This document shows, in pieces, positions 19,919 to 27,825 of a stretch of DNA of 33,045 bases. The stretch's first letter is position 1. Each line of letters begins with the position of its first letter. Origin of the DNA: an uncultured Bacilli bacterium (lineage in GTDB: Bacteria; Bacillota_I; Bacilli_A; RF39; UBA660). Both the position numbers and the translations under genes were made by a program. The DNA is taken from NCBI GenBank assembly GCA_947588935.1, contig CANQAU010000004.1, positions 1 through 33,045 on the forward strand, in the 5' to 3' direction. The notes beneath the pieces were generated by a model. It was not told the DNA's origin, made no database searches, and saw nothing but the letters and a program-made list of their open reading frames with translations.

Positions 19919-21517
19919 TTATTTTTCATTAAATGTATCTGGTAAATCATTTTCGATTAATACATAAGTTTCTTTCTTTTTTAATTTTCTTGCTAAGGGA
20001 AAGGCTTCCATGACATTATTTAGAATATAGATATTTTCTTTTGGAAATTTTTGCTGTAGTAATCCTTCATAAATTGGCTTGGTTTTCTCTTTTCCAATTA
20101 AAATTACTTCGTCTGTACATGAGGCCATATATTGTCCAAATTCATAATTTGCTTTTTCTTCTTGAAGGCCCATTTCAATCATTCCTGGTGTAATTACAAT
20201 GTGGTGACCTGGCATCATTTTTAATACTTCTAGGGCACATTTGGCTCCTTTTGGATTGGAATTATAAGCATCATCAATGAGCATTATATCATAATATTTT
20301 GATAAAGAAAGGCGATGTTCAACGGGTTTGATTCTCAGCACTGCTTTTTGTAGTTCTTCGATGGATATTCCTAGTTGATACCCTAATAAAATTCCTGCTA
20401 ATAAGTTATAGATATTATTGGCACCTAGTAATTGGGTTTGGAACGGATAACTTTTTTTCTCCTTTTTTAGGAATACTTCGAAGGTTGTTCCATTCTTGGT
20501 TAATTTGATGTTTTTCGCATAGCAGTCCGCATTTTTGTTTTTTATGCCAATCCAATAAAGATTGGTTTGATTTTGAAGATGGTGATGCAATTGTTTTTCG
20601 TCATCTGCATTTAATATGGCCATTCCGTCTTTGGGAAGAGATTCTATCAATTCAAATTTGGTATCTTCAATATTTTTCTCTGATCCGAATGTTTCTAAAT
20701 GTGCTAGGCCAATGGTGGTTAAAATTCCATATTTTGGTTTGACAAAATCGCAGAGTTCTTTGATTTCTCCTTTTTTACAAGCACCCATTTCTGCAATAAA
20801 ATAATCATTGTATTTATCTAGGTATTGATTTATTGTAATCATTAATCCATACGGTGTATTGTAATTTTCTGGTGTCTTAAACACATTAAATTTACAACTT
20901 AAAATTTCATATACAATATTTTTGGTACTTGTTTTTCCATAACTTCCTGTAATTGCGATTACTTCGGTTTCTGACATGGTTTCTAGTTTTTGAATGGCTT
21001 TTTTCTTAAAATAGATGTTGATGAGTTGCTCGATGGGTTTATTTAAAAAGTTAACGATTAAAATGACAAATGGGTTTACTGATGCAAGCCATCCGAGTAA
21101 TAAGTAATCTACACTTAATAATTCTGGATGATAACTCATCCATAGGGCAAGACATATGATGATATGAACTATGTTATTGGTGAGTATTAATCTTTTTATA
21201 CGCGCCGTCTTTTTTAGGGGAATTTTGGTGACTTCTTTTTTTCGTTTGGCAATTTGTACTACTTGTAAATATCCAAGCATGAACAAAAAGATTATCGGCG
21301 CGAACTTATTCCATTCTTGATTCCAAGAGAATAGCAAAAAGATTACGTATAATAAGGAAGTATTTCCAAATAGTTCTTGGAAATGGGTTCGAATCCATTT
21401 GCTATATCTTCGTCCACGGTTATAACGATTTTGCTGCAACATATGAAGATTTTGAAAACTAATTTGATTAATATAATAGATATACACTACTAGAGTGATT
21501 AAAAAAAGGATTTTCAT
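19919..21517 (-). CDS. MurF-like Mur ligase with N-terminal multi-TM domain
   Basis: Mur ligase P-loop ITGSYGKTSTKN, TPENYNTPYG, EMGACKKGEI, VEHRLSL, DDAYNSNPKGAKCALEVL. Preceded by about 180 aa with roughly five hydrophobic segments. Confidence 0.88.
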   Translation of the reverse strand: MKILFLITLVVYIYYINQISFQNLHMLQQNRYNRGRRYSKWIRTHFQELFGNTSLLYVIFLLFSWNQEWNKFAPIIFLFMLGYLQVVQIAKRKKEVTKIPLKKTARIKRLILTNNIVHIIICLALWMSYHPELLSVDYLLLGWLASVNPFVILIVNFLNKPIEQLINIYFKKKAIQKLETMSETEVIAITGSYGKTSTKNIVYEILSCKFNVFKTPENYNTPYGLMITINQYLDKYNDYFIAEMGACKKGEIKELCDFVKPKYGILTTIGLAHLETFGSEKNIEDTKFELIESLPKDGMAILNADDEKQLHHHLQNQTNLYWIGIKNKNADCYAKNIKLTKNGTTFEVFLKKEKKSYPFQTQLLGANNIYNLLAGILLGYQLGISIEELQKAVLRIKPVEHRLSLSKYYDIMLIDDAYNSNPKGAKCALEVLKMMPGHHIVITPGMIEMGLQEEKANYEFGQYMASCTDEVILIGKEKTKPIYEGLLQQKFPKENIYILNNVMEAFPLARKLKKKETYVLIENDLPDTFNEK

Positions 21518-21520
21518 GTA

Positions 21521-22255
21521 CTACTCCTTACTAATTAAAGATTTGATAATTCTGACGGTTTGATTTAAATTTTCTAAATAGGCATAGTGCGTTTTCTTTT
21601 CGTAGACAATTACAGCGCTATTTTGGATGATTTTTTCGAGTTCATAAGCATCTGATAAAGGTACTGCTTGATCGTCTGTACCCCAAATCATAATCGTTGG
21701 ACAGGTTATTTTTTTAGCATCCTGTGTTAAATCGGTATTGACGTGTTTGACTAAAACATCCCGCATGATGGGCGTAGCATTTTTATAGTCCGTCGATCCC
21801 ATTTTGCTTTTTAAGTATTCACTTACTTTTTTCAAACCTGGCAACTTTTTGGTTTGCTTTAAAATTCTTACGGATAATGATGGCTTTTTTCTTCGAACTT
21901 TGTATGGACTTGCTAAGAGTACTAAATTTTTCGTCGGATACATCGATGCATATAACAGACTAATTTTTCCTCCAAAGGAATGACCAACTAAGTTTGGTTT
22001 TTCAATCTTTTTTTCTTCTAAATATGCATGGATCATTTCTACATATTCTTGTAATGTCCAAGCATGAGGTGGTTCTTCACTTTTTCCAAAACCTGGTAAA
22101 TCAAAAATGATGACATGATAGTCGTTTTGAAATGGTTTGGCTAAAGGTTCCATCATTTCAATGTTTTGTCCCCAGCCATGTAAGAAAACAATCGTTTCTT
22201 TCTTTTTGATTCCATATTCCACTATATTTATTTGGCAATTTTGATATTGGTACAT
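21521..22255 (-). CDS. alpha/beta-fold hydrolase
   Basis: FLHGWGQN oxyanion region, nucleophile elbow GHSFGG, acid WGTDDQAVP, His KKTHYAYLEN. Start MYQYQN with SD AAAGGTGAT. Confidence 0.9.
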   Translation of the reverse strand: MYQYQNCQINIVEYGIKKKETIVFLHGWGQNIEMMEPLAKPFQNDYHVIIFDLPGFGKSEEPPHAWTLQEYVEMIHAYLEEKKIEKPNLVGHSFGGKISLLYASMYPTKNLVLLASPYKVRRKKPSLSVRILKQTKKLPGLKKVSEYLKSKMGSTDYKNATPIMRDVLVKHVNTDLTQDAKKITCPTIMIWGTDDQAVPLSDAYELEKIIQNSAVIVYEKKTHYAYLENLNQTVRIIKSLISKE

Positions 22256-22322
22256 TTCATCACCTTTTTTGCTTTTATTACTATAACTATACCATATTCT
22301 ATGCATTTATGCAGGTTCAAGT

Positions 22323-22361
22323 AAAAAAACCGAAACTATTTTATTAGTAAACTTTCGGTTT
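22323..22361 (-). terminator. intrinsic terminator after gpmI
   Basis: Minus strand AAACCGAAA...TTTCGGTTT-TTTT, a 9 bp stem. The gpmI stop codon lies in the loop/stem. Confidence 0.8.
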
Positions 22362-23856
22362 CTTTCATTTCTTTTGGAATTGCAATATCCATGTATTCTA
22401 ATATCGTTGGTGCAACCATGGTTAAATCGCCTTCTGGCTTTAATTTTATTTTGTCATCAATTATTAAAAAGGGAACTTTGGCAAGGGAATGGGTGGTTAC
22501 TGGTTCATTTTTTTCATTTAACATGGTATCGGCATTTCCATGATCGGCTAGAATGACGACTTTATAGAAATTTTCTTCGGCTTTTTCAATTAATTTGCCA
22601 AGACATAAATCCACGGTCATAATTGCTTTTATCGTTGCATCTAAATTTCCAGTATGTCCTACCATATCTGGATTTGCATAATTCACTAAAATAAAATCAA
22701 TATCTTTTTCCATGCAATCAATGACTTTTTTCGTGATATCTATGGCACTCATTTCTGGTTTCATATCATACGTTGCAACTTGGGGAGATGGAATTAAATA
22801 TTTTGTGGATCCTTCAATATGACCGTTATATTCTCCATCAAAAAAGAAAGTGACATGTGCATATTTTTCAGTCTCTGCAATTCTTGCTTGTGTGAGACCT
22901 AAATTTGATAAATAGATTCCTAATGGATTTTCAACATAAATATCCGGCAAAAAATGGTCGGCTTTGATGCTTTTATCAATCGGAACAAACGTATACACCT
23001 TTGGATAAATGCCATAAGTTGGAAATTCATTGAAATTTGAATCCGTCAGTGTTTGAAGAATTTGTCTAGCACGGTCTGTACGGAAGTTCATCCATAAAAG
23101 AATATCATTGGAGCGAATGACTCCTGTTGGACTTACTAAAATGGGTTCTAGAAATTCATCTGTTATTTTTCGGTTATATAATGCTTCGATTGTATTTTGA
23201 ACATTAATGGTCGAAATTCCGATTCCTCTGGTTATTAAGTCATAATATTTTTTCGTTCTATCCCATTTATGATCACGATCCATGGCATAATACCTTCCAC
23301 AAATCGTGGCAATTTTACCAATATGGGTTTTTTCAATTTCTTTTTCAATTCGATGAATAAATTCATAGGAAACGGTTGGTTTTGTATCTCTTCCGTCTGT
23401 AATTATGTGAAAATAAATTTCTTTAACTCCATCGTTTATTAAATGATAATACGTTTCTATAATTTGGGTAATATCCGAATGAACTTTTCCATTACTGCAA
23501 AGGCCCATTATATGGACTCTTTTCTTTTCTTCTACGCAGGTTTTGATCATTTGCTGATAGATTTCATTGTCTTCCATTTCTTCTTTAATAAAGTCTTTCA
23601 TCTTTTCAATGGGCTGTTTGATTTTTCTTCCTGCACCAATGGTTAGGTGACCAACTTCGCTGTTTCCAAATTGTCCTTTTTCTAGACCAACGTATTCTTC
23701 AGAGGCATATAACAAACTATGAGGATATTTTTTCCATAAATTGATTATGTTTTCTGGATTGGCCAATTTAATGGCATTTCCATGTTCTTCTTCTCTATAT
23801 CCAAATCCGTCTAAGATTATTGTCAACATCTTTTTCATGTTTTTCACCAACTTCAT
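22336..23856 (-). CDS. gpmI: 2,3-bisphosphoglycerate-independent phosphoglycerate mutase
   Basis: LTIILDGFGYREEEHGNAI, GNSEVGHLTIGAGR, HIITDGRDTKP, GRYYAMDRDHKWDR, NYANPDMVGHTG, ADHGNADTM. Confidence 0.97.
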   Translation of the reverse strand: MKLVKNMKKMLTIILDGFGYREEEHGNAIKLANPENIINLWKKYPHSLLYASEEYVGLEKGQFGNSEVGHLTIGAGRKIKQPIEKMKDFIKEEMEDNEIYQQMIKTCVEEKKRVHIMGLCSNGKVHSDITQIIETYYHLINDGVKEIYFHIITDGRDTKPTVSYEFIHRIEKEIEKTHIGKIATICGRYYAMDRDHKWDRTKKYYDLITRGIGISTINVQNTIEALYNRKITDEFLEPILVSPTGVIRSNDILLWMNFRTDRARQILQTLTDSNFNEFPTYGIYPKVYTFVPIDKSIKADHFLPDIYVENPLGIYLSNLGLTQARIAETEKYAHVTFFFDGEYNGHIEGSTKYLIPSPQVATYDMKPEMSAIDITKKVIDCMEKDIDFILVNYANPDMVGHTGNLDATIKAIMTVDLCLGKLIEKAEENFYKVVILADHGNADTMLNEKNEPVTTHSLAKVPFLIIDDKIKLKPEGDLTMVAPTILEYMDIAIPKEMKETESLLIK

Positions 23857-23881
23857 TTTAACACAAAATCAAATTCTTGTT

Positions 23882-23906
23882 AAAAAAAGAAGGAATCCTC
23901 CTTCTT
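23882..23906 (-). terminator. intrinsic terminator after spo0A
   Basis: Minus strand AAGAAGGA-GGAT-TCCTTCTT-TTTTT; overlaps the stop codon. Confidence 0.8.
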
Positions 23907-24678
23907 ATGATAATACTAAGCTTTGATCTAGTTTTAAGCGATCGGCAAGGGTGGCTATGAATTCAGAGTTTGTTGGTTTTGCTCGATCGTAATCAACGCT
24001 GTGTCCAAAAATTTCCTCCATAAGTTCATAATCTCCTCTAGACCAACTTACTTCAATGGCATGGCGAATTGCTCGTTCGACTCTTGAAGCGGTTGTATCG
24101 AACCGAATGGCAATTTCTGGATAAATTTCTTTGGTAATTCCACCTAACATTTCTTTTGATGTGTACATCATGTAAATACTTTCTCGAATGTATTGATATC
24201 CTTTGATATGACTTGGCACCCCAAGAGAATGTAACAGTTTACTAATTGCCATTTGAACGTTTTGCGTCTCAATATCATCTTTTTCGCTTTCTGGGATTTC
24301 TCCCGTTACGACTTCCATGATTCTTTTTTCTAATGATTCTAGGCTAAATGGTTTTAACATATAGTAATCGACATTATATTTACTTGCCATTTTTACTGTA
24401 TATTCTTTCTTATAACCAGATACAATAATTACTTTCTTTTCAATACCTAATTTTTGCATTTCGGATAGAATTTCAATTCCATCTTTTTCTGGTAATAATA
24501 CGTCCATTAAGATTAAATCAAAATCTTGTTGGCATTCTTTAATTATATTCATAGCCGTTATGCCATCATTGGCTACATATTCCAGACGAATTACTGCGTG
24601 TCCTTGGAAATACTCCTTCACTTTACTCACTAATGATTCATTGTCATCTACCATAAGTATTTTTATGCTCTTTTGCAT
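23905..24678 (-). CDS. spo0A: sporulation master regulator Spo0A
   Basis: Receiver domain (MVDDNES, MDVLLPEKDG, KPFSLESLE) plus the Spo0A-specific C-terminal GVPSHIKGYQYIRESI...TTASRVERAIRHAIEVSW...AKPTNSEFIATLADRL. Start MQKSIKILMVDD with SD AGAGGGG. Confidence 0.95.
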   Translation of the reverse strand: MQKSIKILMVDDNESLVSKVKEYFQGHAVIRLEYVANDGITAMNIIKECQQDFDLILMDVLLPEKDGIEILSEMQKLGIEKKVIIVSGYKKEYTVKMASKYNVDYYMLKPFSLESLEKRIMEVVTGEIPESEKDDIETQNVQMAISKLLHSLGVPSHIKGYQYIRESIYMMYTSKEMLGGITKEIYPEIAIRFDTTASRVERAIRHAIEVSWSRGDYELMEEIFGHSVDYDRAKPTNSEFIATLADRLKLDQSLVLS

Positions 24679-24799
24679 TAAGGATTCCCCTCTATACATT
24701 ATATTTACTGCACGCAAATTCATTATATAAAAGCTGTAGTCAAAATACTAGGAATTTTTTTGACAACTTCCGTCAAGTTTTGTAAAAGTATGTCGATTT

Positions 24800-25504
24800 C
24801 TAACAAAATTGCATGATTTCGAGCACTTTTTCGACATTTTGCGACATTGTTCCGAGCAGAAAACCATCTACTTCTGATAAACTTTTGACGTTTTCGGTTG
24901 TTAATCCTCCCCCAAATAAAACGGGATTGTTGGGGTATTCGTGATCGTAAAGCCATTTTTTGATAAAAAGAATGGTGTCCATAATTTCTTTTTTGTTGAT
25001 TTTTGTCTCTTTTCCTACTCGCCATGCTGGTTCGTAGGCAATGGCAATGTTTTTTTGATATTCTTTTGGGATGTTTAACAACAGGCTTTCTAATTTTTCT
25101 TCTAGTACTTGTTTTGTTTTTCCTAGTTGATATTCCATTTTATTTTCTCCAATCGGCAAAATTACTTTTAAATTGGCTTTTAGGGCATTTTGTATTTTTT
25201 CTTGAATGACTTGGTTGTTTTCTAAAAAATATAATTCTCTTTCAAAATGACCAATGATGACATATTTGACATCAATACTTTTTAAGGTTTCGGCACTGAC
25301 TTCTCCCGTAAAGTTTCCTTTTTCATATCTACTAACATCTTGTGCACCAATGGCATATTTTTTGGAATGCATGACGGGTAATAATGGATAGGATGGACAA
25401 ATTACGAGTTTCATATGAAAAGAAGCACTTTCGATTTTTTGTTTGTACGCTAGTGCTTCTTTTAAGGTTTTATTTTCTTTCCAATTACAAATCAAGAGTT
25501 TCAA
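24800..25504 (-). CDS. tpiA: triosephosphate isomerase, divergent
   Basis: CNWKEN, VIIGHFERE, AYEPAWRVGK, LFGGGLTTENV, GFLLGT; neighbouring pgk and gap. TTG start at 25502-25504 is best spaced to GAGGAG. Confidence 0.9.
   Translation of the reverse strand: MKLLICNWKENKTLKEALAYKQKIESASFHMKLVICPSYPLLPVMHSKKYAIGAQDVSRYEKGNFTGEVSAETLKSIDVKYVIIGHFERELYFLENNQVIQEKIQNALKANLKVILPIGENKMEYQLGKTKQVLEEKLESLLLNIPKEYQKNIAIAYEPAWRVGKETKINKKEIMDTILFIKKWLYDHEYPNNPVLFGGGLTTENVKSLSEVDGFLLGTMSQNVEKVLEIMQFC
24830..24846 (-). promoter_or_regulatory. putative tandem 0A boxes upstream of spo0A
   Basis: Minus strand TGTCGCA (24840-24846) and TGTCGAA (24830-24836), 10 bp centre to centre. Confidence 0.35.
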
Positions 25505-26699
25505 TTGGTTCACTCTCCTCGCTGATATTCTCTAGGGCGATTAAATTGCCTGTTCCTAGATATTCTAGCGTTGCCCCTCCACCACTTGAAATATAAGTAA
25601 ATTTATCTTCATATCCTAGGTTTTTCACAGCACTTGCTGAATCTCCACCACCGACAACAACAATGGCATTGCTAGCAGAAAGCATTCGAAAAAATTCTTT
25701 GGTGCCATTGGCAAATTTTTCGTTTTCGTATTGTCCTAGCGTTCCATTTAAAAATATGGTTTGTGCTTTTTTTATTGTGGTTTCATATTTTTCTAGTGTT
25801 TTTACACCAACATCTTTGATGACATCATCGGAATCTATTTTATTAATTAATTTATATTTTACGTAGGATTCGTCGTAAGTATTTCCAACAATGGCATCGA
25901 GTGGCAAAACAAATTTTTCTTTGTTTTCTAACATCAATTTTTGAATTCTTTCGATGGTTTTCATGTCATTGGTTGCTAAACTTTCCCCAATATTAAAATG
26001 AAGGGCTTTTAAACATGTATTGGCGATTCCTCCAGCACATAATAAATAGTCACATTTGGTAATTAAATTTTCCATCAAAGCGATTTTATCTTCTATTTTG
26101 GCTCCGCCCATCACGACAACAAAAGGATGCGTTGGATTCATCACAAGTTTATCTAAACTATATAATTCTTTTTGAACAAGAAAACCAATACAACTCGGTA
26201 AATATTTGGCTATACCATAGGTAGAAGCATGACGACGGTGCGCAGAGGCAAATGCATCGAATACAAAAATGTCTGCTAAACTTGCCCAAAACATAGCAAC
26301 TTGTGTGTCACAATCACTTTCTAAACGATTTGGTACATCTAAAAATCTAGTATTTTCTAGCATGAGTATTTCTTTTGGTTGAAGATTATCTATTCTTTCT
26401 TTTAAATCTGGGCTAAAATTTTCTTTACTAAAATATACTTCAGTATTTAAAAGGGTTTTTAAATGTTTGGCAACAGGTTCTAATGAATACTTTGATTTAT
26501 CTAGCTCTGTTTTTACTTTTCCAAAATGACTTAATAGAATTATTTTGCAGTTTTCTTCTATTAAATAATTTATGGTTTCTAACGTCTCTTTTATTTTATG
26601 ATCGTCTAGGATTTGACCATTTTTCATGGGAACATTATAATCGACTCGAACGATTACTTTTTTATTTTTTACATCTGTATTTTGTAGGGTTTGTTTCAT
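25485..26699 (-). CDS. pgk: phosphoglycerate kinase
   Basis: VRVDYNVPMKNGQILDD, LLSHFGK, FDAFASAHRRHAST, VMGGAKIEDKI, FLNGTLGQYE, VVGGGDSASA, SSGGGATLEYL. Confidence 0.96.
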   Translation of the reverse strand: MKQTLQNTDVKNKKVIVRVDYNVPMKNGQILDDHKIKETLETINYLIEENCKIILLSHFGKVKTELDKSKYSLEPVAKHLKTLLNTEVYFSKENFSPDLKERIDNLQPKEILMLENTRFLDVPNRLESDCDTQVAMFWASLADIFVFDAFASAHRRHASTYGIAKYLPSCIGFLVQKELYSLDKLVMNPTHPFVVVMGGAKIEDKIALMENLITKCDYLLCAGGIANTCLKALHFNIGESLATNDMKTIERIQKLMLENKEKFVLPLDAIVGNTYDESYVKYKLINKIDSDDVIKDVGVKTLEKYETTIKKAQTIFLNGTLGQYENEKFANGTKEFFRMLSASNAIVVVGGGDSASAVKNLGYEDKFTYISSGGGATLEYLGTGNLIALENISEESEPIETLDL

Positions 26700-26716
26700 A
26701 TTATCATCTCCATTTT

Positions 26717-26745
26717 ATTATAACCAATCTCTTTTCATTTAGCAA
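26717..26745 (-). promoter_or_regulatory. putative promoter for pgk-tpiA
   Basis: Minus strand TTGCTA-N17-TATAAT shortly upstream of pgk and downstream of the gap terminator. Confidence 0.5.
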
Positions 26746-26764
26746 AGAATTCCCGGTTTCTTGA

Positions 26765-26796
26765 CAGAAAAAGAATGTTTAGAAAAACATTCTTTT
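26765..26796 (-). terminator. intrinsic terminator after gap
   Basis: Minus strand AAAAGAATGTTT-TTCT-AAACATTCTTTT, a 12 bp stem encoding the last gap codons and stop. Confidence 0.8.
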
Positions 26797-27783
26797 AGCG
26801 GTTCGTAGCATTTGAACGGTGTATCCAAGTTCGTTGTCATACCAAGCGACGATTTTTACAAGTTGTCGTCCACTCACTTCAATGATGTTTGTCAGTAATG
26901 CATCTACTGTAGCACCAACGGGGTGTCCTAAAATATCACTGGATACGATTGGATCTTCTGTAACGACGAGAGTTTCATTTTGATGAGATTTTAATAAATG
27001 ATTGATTTCTTCAATGGAGGTATTTTTCTTTAGTTCAAGTGTTACATCAATCATGGATCCATCACTGACTGGGACGCGATAAGCAATTCCATCCAATTTT
27101 CCTTTTAAAGATGGGATTACTTCTCCGATGGCTTTGGCAGCTCCAGTGGTCGATGGTACAATATTCATCGCACAAGCTCTTCCTCTTCGTGTTTTATATC
27201 CTTTTTTATGAGCTATATCGAGTGTTGCTTGATCATTGGTATAAGCATGGACGGTACTCATAAATCCTTTTTCGATACCTATTTCCTCTTCAATCACTTT
27301 TAATACTGGTGCTAAACAATTTGTTGTACAACTTGCTGCCGAAACAATTTCTTCGGTGTGATCAAGGATTTGGTCATTTACATTGTACACAATGGTTTTC
27401 ATATTTCCTTTGCCAGGAGCAGATATCAATACTTTTTTTGCCCCCGCTTTAATATGTTTCCTAGCGCCTTCTTCATCGGTAAAATGACCACTGCATTCTA
27501 ATACCAAATCGACGTTTAAACTTGCCCATGGAAGGTTTTCAGGATCCTTTTCTTCAAAAACCGGTATTTTTTTGACATGGTTGATAACTAAGTTGTTTCC
27601 TTCATACGTGATTAAATCCTCATGGAAACTTCGATGATTTGTGTCATATTTCAATAAATAAGCTAGTTCTTCCGCACTGGTTAAATCGTTAATCGCGACA
27701 ATATCAAAGTCGACTCCTGTAATCATTTCTCGGAAGGCAAGTCTTCCAATTCTTCCAAAACCATTAATTGCTACTTTTATCAT
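26779..27783 (-). CDS. gap: glyceraldehyde-3-phosphate dehydrogenase
   Basis: INGFGRIGRLAFRE, SAASCTTNCLAPV, ATLDIAHKKGYKTRRGRACAMNIVPSTTGAAKAIG, WYDNELGYTVQM. Confidence 0.97.
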   Translation of the reverse strand: MIKVAINGFGRIGRLAFREMITGVDFDIVAINDLTSAEELAYLLKYDTNHRSFHEDLITYEGNNLVINHVKKIPVFEEKDPENLPWASLNVDLVLECSGHFTDEEGARKHIKAGAKKVLISAPGKGNMKTIVYNVNDQILDHTEEIVSAASCTTNCLAPVLKVIEEEIGIEKGFMSTVHAYTNDQATLDIAHKKGYKTRRGRACAMNIVPSTTGAAKAIGEVIPSLKGKLDGIAYRVPVSDGSMIDVTLELKKNTSIEEINHLLKSHQNETLVVTEDPIVSSDILGHPVGATVDALLTNIIEVSGRQLVKIVAWYDNELGYTVQMLRTAKRMFF

Positions 27784-27825
27784 ATTTTTCCTTTCTAATT
27801 GTGGATAAGTTTTTGGTTATGCACT

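Noticed and set aside
24759-24776. TTGAC-N7-GTCAA inverted repeat as a tpiA terminator
   Set aside because: Five bp imperfect stem and no T run on the minus strand; reported only as a partial 0A-like site.
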